64,000 bases of DNA from Aptenodytes patagonicus. Lineage: Eukaryota > Chordata > Aves > Sphenisciformes > Spheniscidae. Where the stretch lies: positions 5,458,501 to 5,522,500 of the forward strand of contig NC_134960.1 in assembly GCF_965638725.1 (NCBI RefSeq), written 5' to 3'. Below the pieces are notes generated by a model. The model saw only the letters and a program-made list of their open reading frames with translations, was not told where the DNA came from and ran no database searches. The translations under genes were made by a program, and so were the position numbers. Shown in pieces: positions 11,501 through 22,500 of the stretch. Position 1 is the first letter of the stretch. Every line of letters begins with the position of its first letter.

Positions 11501-14365
11501 GTCATCTTAAAGCTGTTTAACTTTCACTGCTTTCCTCTCCTTCACAGGTTAGCGGGCTGCCGACTCCAGATGTGATGTGGTATCAGAATGGAAGGATGGT
11601 TCATCAAGATCAGTTCCATAAAATGATAGTGTCAGAAAAGGGATTCCACTCATTTATTTTTGAAGCAGTCAAATCATCTGATGCAGGGACATATGAATGT
11701 GTGGCTGTCAACCGTGCAGGAGAAGCGTCTTTCGCAGTAAAAGTGGAAGTAATTGGTAAGACTGAGAGCACTGATAATTATCTGGTCACACATGGAAAGT
11801 CTCAGTAATCTAATGCCTTCTTCTGTGTGTTTGGGACATAAAACAATTAAGAAGCAGAGGTAGATCTCCAGATATTCAGGCTCAAAGTATAACAAACACC
11901 TTACCTTTTCCAAGACTGTTTTAATACATACATCTGAGATGACATATTTCTTCAAAGCACTTCTAGTGGGATATTTAGATGTAGTGGGATGTCCAGAATT
12001 TGGGAGTTATTAATCTCCCAAAATTGATAATATATGTTGATTGACTCTCCTCCTAAAGTGGATTGTGTCTACTACACCCTTATGCTCATGGGAATTGCCT
12101 GCAGGCTAAGGAGTTGGGTTGAAGAGTATCTTACGTTTTACTGAATCTTTAGGTTGTGAAATAATCGACTAAAAGAACATTTTGATTCCAATAAGTTAGC
12201 CCCCATGGTAGCGTTATGTATTGGATGCTGTGTTACTTATTATTTGAGGCTGTGTTGCTTGAAGTCCCTATTCCCTATTCTCTGGACTCTCTAGACCATA
12301 ACCAGAGCCCCTGGGTTCTATTGTATATGGGATGAGTTATTTGACAACCTGGCAAGGTAGACATCTAGCTGGCCAACTTGGCAACAAAACCTACTTTTAA
12401 GGTGTCCTGAAGTGAAATGCCTTCATTATAATACTAAAAAACACACCCACAGGTCAAGAAGACCCTTGCCCAGGTGAAGACCCTTCCCCCACGCAAGCAT
12501 AGTAACAGAAGAGAATGACATAACCTATATTATAATTATATGTAAATCACTAACCAGTCATTGTAACTGGGAGTGTACTACCTTATAATTTTTGTGTATA
12601 AATGTAACGGTGATCTAGCCATAGGTGTGCTTGATTTGTGGAATTCCACCTTGCACCCGGTGCCGTAATAAAGAATGCCTGCTTTCTAAAACTCCAAAAT
12701 GGAGTCTTAGAGAGTTCATCATCTGCCGACTTACGGTAACAGTTGCAGTAAGGAACATGTGCCCTCCTGAATTTAGCATTCTGAAATCTTAAAGAACAAG
12801 CCTGGTATTAGCATTCAATACTTACAGTAACTCGTTCTTATCTTTCCTCTTTAATTTAGCAAAAGAACATCACACACCTCCAACTTTCATCTTCAAGCCA
12901 CAAAGCAAAAAGGTTTTTGAAGGAGATACGGCCAGACTTGAATGCCAGATCTCTGCTATCCCAACACCCCGGATTTACTGGAAAAGAAACAACGAAATGG
13001 TACAATATAATACAGACCGAATAAGGTATCCTACTAATGAGTTGGCCATTGGTGTGTTAGAAAACAATAACTTTGTTAAGTCAAATTTGAATTGGCTGGT
13101 TTCTAAAAGCAGCAAGCTGGAAAGCTAGATCTGCCCCTCGTTTATGGCACATGGTGAACAGGCCCATGTGCTGGACAGGCACGATGCTCCAAGTCTTTTT
13201 TTAAGGGCACGGAGAGAAAATTGTGACCAGATGCCACTCTGAATTCTAGCAGCAGAGAAGGCCCACAGAGAAGCATGCCTTTAGGACTGAAACATGCAAT
13301 GCATTCATCATGCTCTGAGGCTGTGGGGCTACAGAAGGGCCTTGATGCCACATGAATGGTATCATGTGAATTGCTGGTGGCTCACAACACAAATGCGGTG
13401 TTTATGTCTAAATAGTTTGCAGTGCCCTGCAAGAATTGTTCTAGGGCTTTCTCAGCTCCTCAGCATGTAAACTGACTCTCTGATTTCAATGTCTTCACTC
13501 CTTCCACCTCCAAGCACTTACACATAAACACCTTCATTTTTCAGCTTGTTACATGACAATACTGGAAGGATTTGCCTCCTGATTCATAATGCAAACAAGA
13601 AAGATGCTGGTTGGTATACCGTATCTGCTGTCAACGGAGCAGGTGTGGCTACATGCCATGCCAGGCTGGAAGTTGCAAGTAAGTACCACATCACAGTGCC
13701 ACAACCACAACGGAAACTGCCACTGGCACTTATATTCAGAACAGACCCCCAAGATTAAATCACAGAATCATTTAGGTTGGAAAAGACCTTTAAGATCATC
13801 AAGTCCAACCGCAAACCGAACACTGCCATTAATCTAATAAAGCTTGGACTGCTGGCAGGATTTCTTTCCCAAGATACTGAAACTAGACAGAAAGTAACTA
13901 CCTCAGGAAAAATTCATATTTGTTTAATGCCCAGACACTACGTGATGTGTCCTTTGCATATTGTACGCATCTGCTATCTGCGCTGTTTAAAGACTACAAC
14001 TCGATTGATACCAAGAAGGAAGGTGAATATAGTCCCTTCCATAAATCTCTGGTGTCTGAGATATGGACTTGTCTGTCAAATTCTTCCTAAGGGGTTCCTT
14101 GTTTATGTGGCAGATAAAAAGTAATTGGGTTGCTCTACCATGGGTGTTTCCACAGTCTAAGACACTTAAAGAGGCTTTTTTCTCTCTTCCAGCACATGCA
14201 ATCAAGCCAGTTCCAGCCGCCAAGCAGTTACGGGTTCGACCAACTTTTAGCAAGTATTTGGCACTTAATGGAAGAGGACTGGATGTGAAACAAGCTTTCT
14301 CACCAGAAGGAGAGTTTCAGCGTTTGGCTGAGCAGTCTGGACTGTATGAAAGCGATGAACTTTAA
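1938..14365 (+). CDS. MYOT: Myotilin, complete coding span (9 coding exons)
   Basis: Myotilin is a sarcomeric Z-disc protein of the myotilin/palladin/myopalladin family that binds alpha-actinin, filamin C and F-actin and bundles actin in striated muscle. Exons: 1938-2537, 4691-4841, 7295-7396, 9569-9618, 10278-10410, 11548-11755, 12860-13025, 13545-13678, 14193-14365. All junctions are GT/AG with matching phase. From the ATG at 2152 (protein start MFNYERPKHF) the product is 500 residues, close to the 498 of human. Residues 49-70 are serine-rich. Ig domain 1 spans about 252-344 (Cys269, Trp285, Cys325) and Ig domain 2 about 352-443 (Cys372, Trp384). The second usual Ig cysteine of domain 2 is replaced by Val425. 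The C-terminus ends ESDEL, the PDZ-ligand position known to bind ZASP/Enigma proteins. The ATG at 2152 has A at -3. In-frame ATGs at 2104 and 2137 have weaker contexts. Confidence 0.97.
4691..4841 (+). CDS. MYOT: MYOT exon, residues 129-179
   Basis: Flanked by TAG at 4688-4690 and GTAAGG at 4842. Encodes the linker with IRGTKEALIQDLEKKL, a short helical, probably coiled segment ending in NGNQ. Length 151, phase 2 in and 0 out. Confidence 0.95.
7295..7396 (+). CDS. MYOT: MYOT exon, residues 180-213
   Basis: Encodes RLTYEERMARRLLGP and the following linker. A 102-nt symmetrical exon (phase 0/0), so skipping it would keep the frame. The GGAAG array starts 104 bases downstream of its donor. Confidence 0.95.
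7501..7635 (+). repeat. Perfect (GGAAG)27 microsatellite
   Basis: Twenty-seven uninterrupted copies of GGAAG in the MYOT intron after exon 7295-7396. It produces artificial ORFs on both strands (GREGK-type and SLPFP-type repeats). The purine strand is the MYOT sense strand. Confidence 0.98.
9569..9618 (+). CDS. MYOT: MYOT short exon, residues 214-230
   Basis: A 50-nt exon encoding HQNAENIRLQVPTTHV and two bases of Arg. A nearer GTAAGG at 9614 would break the frame. Only the GTAATG donor at 9619 joins correctly to the next exon (VRSRPSSRG). An LTR fragment begins at 9623, inside this donor's flank. Confidence 0.9.
9623..9720 (+). mobile_element. Avian ERV LTR 5' fragment
   Basis: Begins TGTCGTGGTTTAACCCCAG and continues with CAACTAAGCACCACACAGCC, the start of an LTR type I recognise as common in bird genomes. 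It is cut off after about 100 bases with no internal region. It starts four bases after the MYOT exon that ends at 9618. Family assignment is from memory. Confidence 0.75.
10278..10410 (+). CDS. MYOT: MYOT exon, start of Ig domain 1
   Basis: Residues 230-274: SRPSSRGDE, then the first strands of Ig domain 1 (PRFTQVPEDIIIEEGRFC) with the B-strand cysteine at 269. The acceptor is a clean pyrimidine tract ending TTTTTAG. Confidence 0.95.
11548..11755 (+). CDS. MYOT: MYOT exon, rest of Ig domain 1
   Basis: Residues 275-344. Contains the core Trp285 and the F-strand motif SSDAGTYECVAVNRAG with Cys325, the partner of Cys269. Confidence 0.96.
12251..12741 (+). mobile_element. Solo ERV-type LTR in sense orientation
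   Basis: About 490 bases resembling an avian ERVL-type LTR. A TATAAA box lies at 12597, AATAAA at 12667-12672 in the typical GCCGTAATAAAGAATGCC context, and the end CGGTAACA at 12741. The left border is uncertain: GTTGC occurs at 12254-12258 and again at 12742-12746 and could be a target duplication, which would put the start near 12259. No coding interior is present. Confidence 0.65.
12860..13025 (+). CDS. MYOT: MYOT exon, first half of Ig domain 2
   Basis: Residues 344-399: FIFKPQSKKVFEGD, Cys372, Trp384 and KRNNEMVQYNTDRI. A sense-strand LTR lies 119 bases upstream of this exon. Confidence 0.96.
13545..13678 (+). CDS. MYOT: MYOT exon, second half of Ig domain 2
   Basis: Residues 399-444: NKKDAGWYTVSAVNGAG. 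Where most I-set Ig domains have a cysteine two residues after the tyrosine, this has Val425, as I recall for human myotilin too. Confidence 0.96.
13757..13835 (-). mobile_element. CR1 LINE 3' end fragment
   Basis: The plus strand reads CAGAATCATTTAGGTTGG and on to GATCATCAAGTCCAACC, the reverse complement of the avian CR1 3' end. A severely 5'-truncated copy in the last MYOT intron, 78 bases after the donor. The right border is approximate. Confidence 0.85.
14193..14365 (+). CDS. MYOT: MYOT last coding exon
   Basis: Residues 444-500: KQLRVRPTFSKYLALNGRG and the conserved tail ending YESDEL, followed by TAA at 14363-14365. The acidic C-terminus is the known PDZ-binding end of myotilin. Confidence 0.97.
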
Positions 14366-14790
14366 CTGGAAATGAAGAGGAAAACCCACACCTATAAGAG
14401 ACAATTACAACATAGATGCAGTTAACTGGTGATTGCTCTAATTAGCAAAATACCTATCTACATATTTTTACTTTGACTCTTGCACATTCAGCTGTTCCCA
14501 TTTTACCATGTTAGATTTTATTTATATGGGTTGGTGAATATAACCATTTACTGAGAATTGTATTTTAACTATAAAGCCTAAGAAAGCAGGCTAATTAGTT
14601 TTTACAAGTGTGGGTGGGTTTAGTTCCACCTGTGCTTGGTTACATGCTGAAGTAGATTGGTTTGTACTGCTTCTCTAATATCACTTTTGATGATAATATC
14701 AGAAGTCTGTACTGTCTGAATACTAAAACTAAATAGACTAGAGTGTTTTTATGAGAATAAATTAGAGGCAAATAAAATCCAACATTGACT
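14366..14790 (+). terminator. MYOT: MYOT 3'UTR with poly(A) signals
   Basis: A short 3'UTR of about 425 bases ends near two AATAAA signals at 14756-14761 and 14771-14776. The exact cleavage site is inferred. Confidence 0.75.
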
Positions 14791-15880
14791 GTGACTCTTC
14801 CTTGATCTGTTAAAACCAGCTACAGATGTCAGGCATCAGCTGCAGCCTGGCAAAGATGGATCCTTACCCCACTAAGTCTGCCACTGCTCCCCTCCCTTTC
14901 CTGCTCTCCCCATTACTTGTCTCCTGATAGCTATCAACTATTTAGTATAAACTAGGTACTGACACTCCCTTAACACTAAAACACGTCAGTGAATATTTTT
15001 TCTCCTTGCACACTTGACCCAAAAGCTGCGCTGTATAATATGAAGCGGTAAGGCTACCACCTTTCCCCTTTCTTACTCTTTTAATCGAGGAGTAGCTGTG
15101 ACTTACCTGACTGTTGGCTCTCAACAAGCTGTTGAGCTGAATCATCCAAACAGTTTGCATGCTGCTATTCACAGCCACCTTGCTCAAAATAATAATAAAC
15201 ACCACAAAACCTGATTTTGCCAAACTCCAACAAACCTAATTTCTGAAGATTTTTCAGCTGCAGTTGCTACAGGAAAATTTGTGAGGATGGAACCAGCCTG
15301 AACTCCTCTCGGGGGGTGCACAGTAACGCTGCTGCTAGTCAGCAAACACCACAAGAATCTTCCAGAATGGAAAAAAATGAGGTCTTGACCTCACGCCACG
15401 CCGCTGTATCATTAAATAAAACCCCCAAATCTGAACTGCACAACATTGACTATTAAACTCCCAAGAAAATCCTGCAGCTCTACCACCACGCTTCTCCTGC
15501 GGGCTGCCCGAGCAATGAAATACACTAAAATAACTCCCCCCGCTGACGCTCTTTGTGGGTTTGAACTGATCAAAGCAGACTGATACCCAGTTCCCCCACA
15601 GGCTTCTTTTGAACGTAAAGGCACTGCGATGCTTGGGCGAGAGTGCGGTATCAGCGCTGAGCAGCAGTACCAGGTCTGGCACAGGAGCATCCTAAGTTCT
15701 CCTAATGACTGGGAGCCCCAGCAGCACCTGAGCTTGCAGCGTTTGCATTAATATACATGTAAATGAACATATCCTGTGTTCCCTGCCGCTCTTCACGGCG
15801 GGAAGGGAATTTCCTAATTGGCTGAATTTAGCCTGGAAGCAACCAGGCGCTGCAATTTATCGTTTAATTTCCCCCCGAAG
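14791..15880. other. MYOT-PKD2L2 spacer
   Basis: About 1.1 kb between the MYOT poly(A) site and the PKD2L2 CpG island. No exon-like ORF or repeat recognised. ORFs at 15335-15690 (minus) are unlike any protein I know and overlap each other. Confidence 0.6.
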
Positions 15881-16520
15881 GAACGGCTGCCAACACGGGG
15901 GATGGAAGCGCGGGCTCTACCAGGCACCGCTGCTGCGGCCCTGCGGGGCTTTGCAGGGGGCAGGCCGGGACAGACCCGCTGAACACCACTGACAGAATTA
16001 AACAACGATAATAATGAGCTCCCGGGGCGGGAGGGGCAGCCCCCCGCCGGTAGCCAAGGGCGGGCCGCGGCACACCCGCTCCGGCAGCCCGTGGCCGCTC
16101 CCGTCCCGCTCCCCAGCCCCGAGCGCTCCCGCAGGCGGTGAGGGGAAGCGGCCCGAGGCGGGGGATCGGCTCCTCCGGCTCCCTCAGCCTTCGTCGCCGC
16201 CCGTTGGGATTCAAACGGGGGAGAGGCGGGAGCCGTCCCGGCCGCCATGGAGCCGTCGGCAGCGCGGCAGCGGCCCGCGGTGGACCCGAGGCTGAGCGGC
16301 AGCGGTGCGTGAGGCGGCCCCGCTCCCCTCAGGGCCGGCGCCGCCCGGGCCACCCTCAGCCGCCGTTAACCCGGGGCCGCGCGGAGCCCCACGGCGCGGC
16401 CCGGGCCGGGCCTCGGCCCACCGTACCCGCGGGAGGGGAGCGGGCTGCGGGCCTCGCTGGGGACTGAGGGCTCTGTCCTCTGACTCCCCTCTGCCCCCGC
16501 CGCCATTTCCCCGACCAGGT
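15880..16520. promoter_or_regulatory. PKD2L2: CpG island promoter of PKD2L2
   Basis: Dense CpG and GC content begins near 15880 and ends near 16520, covering the first coding exon and its donor. Long ORFs on both strands here are a by-product of GC richness. No TATA box is evident, which fits a CpG-type promoter. Confidence 0.8.
16247..16304 (+). CDS. PKD2L2: PKD2L2 exon 1
   Basis: Encodes the cytoplasmic start [19 protein letters not shown]. The donor GTGCGTGAG and strong Kozak context support it. The sequence itself is poorly conserved, so the start rests on context and frame. Confidence 0.85.
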
Positions 16521-19500
16521 GCCGTGAAACCGCGGGTCAGTTGCAGCAGAGAACTGGAACTGAAAACGACCCTGCGGGAGCTGGTCATCTACATCGTTTT
16601 CCTGACAGACCTCTGTCTATGTAAGTCATCAAATGACTGAGGCGACTTCAAATGTTTACAAATAATTAGTGTGTAAGCTGTACCTCTTTCAGTATTTACT
16701 CCTTACTCCACCTGTCATCCACCAAAAAGTATCATTTCAGTCAAAATTGCTGTGACTGCCTTTTTCTAGCAGCATGACTTCATGACAACTTAAGCGGAGA
16801 AGCAAGGTTAGAAGCTGTTGCCATCCTCTAATTTCGGCCTGCGAGCATCCCCTCTTTGCCCCTTCTTTCCAGTGACGTTTGGCATGGTGAGCACGGACAT
16901 GTACTACCTGAACAAAGCCATGGCCCAGCTCTTCCTGGAGCCCTCCTCCTCTGAGGACAACAGGAGTGGTTTCGGGAGTATTGGGAGCAGAGCTGATTTC
17001 TGGAGGGTAAGGCTTTCATTGCAAAGATGTTTTCTTGGAGAACAAACAAGGGAAGAAGCTCCTAGTGTTAATTCAGAGCAATACAGTCTTGCGGTTCTCC
17101 TAAAAGCCGTGTGCTAGATGATGTGTTTTCAGGTGAGGAAAGGCAAATAACTTCTTAAAATGCATTTGGAGGAATTCTGGGTACAACCAATAATACTGAT
17201 ACTCCTGAATAGTCAGTCAAAGAAAACAATAGGCCAATTAATTGCTGCATCATATTCTCAATATTAGGCTTGGTCTGAAAAAAGCTTCAATAAAACCAGA
17301 AAGATTTTGCATGTACAGTTCTTTTGACTTTCGGCTGTTAAAAAAAAAAAACTTATGATTTCCACTGGGGCAGCCAGGAGAACGTACCATCATGATTCAC
17401 CTGGTTTGCTGTTACATCACATCATATTTCAGTGATGGTCGCAAAACACATCTCTGTTTTCACTGCTAGGTGGAGGACTTCCCAAAATTACCAGCATTGC
17501 CCAGCTGACAGCAGAAGGCAGAGTTTCTCACCCTACTCTTCCTTAAAAATGGAAATGCCTGGTTTATAACAATTCATTTGGAAGAATTGTACTCCCTCTT
17601 ATCGTGGTGTCTATTACTGCTAGTCCATAAAACAGTGAGCCCTTGCTATACAACGTGTGTGCTGATGTACTAGAAATGGTTGTAAGACATGCTCAGATGG
17701 TGCCAGACCACGGGGGCATGTTGTTTTGTACTTGGAATAATGTTATCCCCAAGTTTAATGCTCTTTATCTGCATCCAAGAAACACCCAGAAAAAGAGGGA
17801 TTTTTTTTCCCCCGCTTTCAAAAAGAAATACTTCTTCATTTAGATTCAGATGACTAAAAACCTAATCAGAAATATATCCCAAAACAGATTTTCAGAGATT
17901 AAGATAACCAACAGATTTTGTTAAAATAACATATAATGTCTGTTACATATTTGTTTAGAATTCAGCAGAATTTTTCAATGAAACCCCAGACAGACGAATG
18001 TTGTAGTCTTACCCTGAATAATCCCATTACGTGTCTCTGATAGAATTGCATGGGGAATAAAAATGTCTCATAGCAAGAAGATGTAAATATATCATAAATA
18101 CATATGTATATAAAATATATGTAAATATTTATAGGACAGTATATAGGTGGGAATTGTTTGTATTCTAGCTTAGACTCTGTAGCTATAAGTAACCCGAGAA
18201 CCCTGTAGATTTGTATGCTAAAAAGCGGGGTAATAGTGGTATTTAAATCTTCTTTTGAATCTTTAACCTCACTTGTACAAATAGTTTGCAGAGGGACCCC
18301 TGTTGGATGGACTCTACTGGGACAAATGGTATAACAACATGACATTAACCCTCCAGAACAACAACAGCCATATTTACTATGAGAATTTGCTGTTAGGAGG
18401 AGCCCAGATTCGCCAGCTGAAAGTACGCAACAACACTTGCTCCATCTACCCATATTTCCATACTTTTTTAGAAGACTGTTACAGTGAATATCGTTACCGA
18501 GCTGAAGACAGGTCTGACTTTGGTCTAAGGAATGAATCTGAGTAAGTCATCCTACTTCAGCACAGAAATGTTTATGAAACCCTAACCAAATCCTTAATGC
18601 CACTATTCTTCAGTTAGTAACAACTGTACATGCAATTAGCTGAGGTTTTCTCTTGTTTACATTGAGATAAACCATGGATTTGTTTTTGTGCCAACATTAT
18701 AGACGGGAATTTGGCATGGGAAATTTATAGCGGAGAGACAGGAAGAACTGGAAACAGCGAGCCCAGTTCAACAAAAGCACGTTAATGGATCTATCTCCAC
18801 TAACATCTCTAGAGAAATGCTCAATTATGAGGCCTGACTTTAAATCACACGTTTATAAATTGGAATCATGCTAAAATGCTCTGGAAACAAAGCCAAAAAG
18901 CCTGCTTCACACACTTCATTTAGCATTGATTTAACCCAATGAAAGAACATGTGAACATGCCACAGTAACAATGAACTACGTAAACCGGAGATATTCCACT
19001 TACCCATAAAGGTTTTAAGGTAATAAACTGTCTGGCCCACATTGGGTGAAATCCAGATTCATAAGCAATTGCTGTTTTGTGAATGTACTGAGTATTTAGC
19101 AAACAAGAGAAATGGGAATGTTTTAAGGCCATACGTCTCGTGCATACTTCATGTAAAGAAAAGTGTTTTTTAAAGGTCTGGCTTAAATGGTCAGTTGTGG
19201 ATGCAGGAGAACAGAAGAACTAACAAGGATTGTATAAAATAAAAGTTAAAGCTTCCTTCCGTCCAGTTTCCATAAGCTGAGCTGCTTTGTTTTCCCATTT
19301 CTGATAGGTGGAAATACACCTCAGCCTCCTCGTTATCCCCATGGTACTGGGGATCTATGGGTTTGTACAGCAGTGGAGGATATATGTTCACCTTACCTAA
19401 ATCTAAGCAGGAGAGCGTGGAGAAGTTGGTGTTTCTCAGGCAGAACAGCTGGCTCACTAGAGGAACCAGGGTTGTATTTATCGACTTCTCAACATATAAT

Positions 19501-22500
19501 GCTAACATAAACCTCTTCTGTATAATCAAGTGAGTTCTTACCTTTAACTACATGTGAAATCCAATTTACTGAGGCATGACGCTTCCATAAGGACACAAGG
19601 AAAGGCTGGTCACCTCAGGCATATGTAGCCATGTTTCTCCGGTAACAGCTGGCAAGACAGTAATTCATTAAAAATGCAGAAATCCAGTTAGTGCAGGGAG
19701 CAGACTCAGAGCCTTCCTTTCCTTTTTTTTTTTTTTTTAAATAGTTGGTGTCGGGTCTGTACAGCTGGTTGCTGCTGTCTGTTGGAATAGATTTCATAGT
19801 CTTTTGCAAGGTCAAAGACTGGATTATTAGTCCTGTTGTCAGCTAGCGGAGGGAAAAGACTCAGGGTAGGGTGAACGTTTGCTCTTCTGAGGCACAGTTT
19901 CTTTAAAGACTTTTAACCAAACACCATAGCTTGGGTATCCCGAGAGCATCTCTTTTTCCCCTCAACCTTCCCTACCATGTAACACTCTTTTCATGGGGGA
20001 CTTAGCATAGCCCTTACAAGATGATCTTACAGATGTAGGAGTTCCAGTAAGGTATTATTAGTGTCGTAAAAATTAGTATTAGAAAATTAAGGGCTGAGGT
20101 GATTTAAAGGGATGGTAACTAACACCAGTCCCCAATATTTTTCAGGTTGGTGGTAGAGTTCCCTGCTACCGGGGGTGCTCTCACCTCCTCACATATCTAC
20201 TCTGTGAAGCTCCTCAGATACGTCACATATTATGATTACTTTCTGGCTTCTTGCGAAATTGCCTTTTGCCTCTTTATCATTACATTCATAATCCAGGAAG
20301 CTATAAAAATCGTAAAACTGAAAAAGGAATATTTCAGAAGTGCCTGGAACTGGCTGGATTTGCTGCTGCTGCTGGTGAGCTACCCCTTGACTTTCACCTC
20401 TGTGCTTGCCAGCCTAGGCTAGCCCTGGATAGGCAGCCAACGAGCCAGAACAGCCCAAATCTGTGTCTGGTTAGAGTCAGTCACCCGCTGCTGTACACTG
20501 AAGAGGCCACATGGCCCACCATGGTTCAGCACACTTGAACTCTTTTCTAGCCTTGCTGTCAACTTGCTGTGGCTCCGTGTCTTTTCTACTCATTATCCAC
20601 CCTGTCTGTTTTAGCCTTAATCTTTGCAGAGCAGGCAAGCACTAGTGCATAACACAGCTAACACAGTAAAATTAGAATGTATGCAGCATGTTACACAGCA
20701 CAAGCCCAGAATTATCACAGTACAATTACAAATTATTTGGCCGATAAAGTCTCCTGTATACAGTTTATGACAAAACATCTAAAACTCTCGGGTTCTTCAA
20801 ATCTAACCAAGGGCCTTTTGAAATCAGTACAGTCTTTCCTGTGCAAAGTGACAAGAGGGGGTGTAGCTGGACTTCAGTTTCGCTTGCTTCTGCTTTCCTT
20901 CAGGTATCCATCCTTGCCATTGCCTTCAACATCTACCGCACTGTAGAAGTGTCCCTGCTAATGGAAGAGCTGCTGTCTGATGCCCATGTATATCCAGACT
21001 TCTATTTCCTTGCATTCTGGCAAGTCCTTTACAATAACATGATTGCTGTCAACATCTTCTTTGCTTGGATAAAGGTATTGGTTCTTACTCCCTTTTTTTG
21101 CACTCGAGAGTCGGTGTTTCTAAGCATAGCATAAATGTTCATTTTTACCTTTGCATGGGTGAATTGCAAAGGTGGGGCTAAAAGGGAGAATTTTGCTTAT
21201 AAGATTCCAGAAGAGTTTAAAATCACCTCCTTCTCATAAACATGGGACACCACAAATTCCAAGACCATCTTAAATAAAAATTTTGCATGTGGGCAGCTGT
21301 CTCCATTGGAGCAGCTGGGAAATTACCATGGCCAAACAGCCTCCTCAAACTCAGCCTTTTCCTAGACCCAGTATTATCTGGGTCACAGCCTGACCTATAC
21401 AGATGACATGGCTGTAACAGGTGAAGCTATTCATAGCTTTTGTACCCAAAAGCTGTGAAAACAGTAGCTACTTTTTAACTGCAGAGGAAGGCAAAATGTG
21501 TCTGAACTTGATTCAGAAGTGGGTTTGTGCCAGGACACCTTTAATTTCATTCTTACTTGCAAATAGATTTGCTGATCTCTGGACGGAGTAGCAAACTTCT
21601 CTAAGATTAGGGGCTACTTTTGTTCCTAACCAGGTGCTCTGGGGCCAAACCAGTCCTGCATGTTTGCATGCCACTGCCCCTAATCTACTAAACCCTGCTG
21701 GCCCTGCCTGGGGTCTGCACCCAGCAGACATCAGTGACTTTGTTTGGGTGGCCTCGGTGTTCCCAGTGGCTGGATGAAGCTTCCCAAAGCTTTGCCTGAT
21801 CCCAGACTACTTACAGGCCCTCTCTCCCCCAAGGGATTTGTAAAACGCCCAGCACAAAGCAACTGTGAAACAGGCAGGGGAGGTGTTCACATCTGCCAGA
21901 AGAGATCACGCTTTACAGTCATGCCCCAAGTACCTGAACATAGGCTATCACAGAAAGGTCATGTCCTTTTAAAATAAACAGGCTTTTGGCCTTCCTCCAC
22001 CTCCCAGGCCGAGGCTGCAGGAAGAATTGGTTTGGGAGCACTGGCTGTTAACCAGTTCCGTGGACAGTCTTACTCGTTACAGCCATTCTGTACCGCAGCT
22101 ACACGTTACCCCTGCATCATCCTCCCCTCAGACCGATTACTGTTAATGTAGTAGCACAACTGTGTTTATAATGACATTATAATGACTGTCATTGAACAAG
22201 GCTTTTGTTCAGGCCTTGTTTCAGACCCAAAGTAAAAGAGAGCTCCTTACCAACTCAGCCCATCAGGGAATCCTCAGATACAAGAGGGTGCTATGGCTTG
22301 CAATCTTCTTGACCAGGGGTCCATATCTGCTAGAGCTCATTGCACATACCAGTACCCAGCAAAGACCTGTCTACACACTATTAGCTCTAGTATGTAAGCA
22401 TACTTGCCCTGCAGAATATTCATCTTCCCAGAAACACACCCAATCCTAGTTCTCCTTACAGATAGATGCCATGCAACTTATTTCTAGGTATGACTTCACC

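Noticed and set aside
15814-16588. Long minus- and plus-strand ORFs of 90-180 residues in the CpG island
   Set aside because: GC-rich DNA lacks stop codons. The Ala/Arg/Gly/Pro-rich translations resemble nothing, and only the short PKD2L2 exon fits a known protein.
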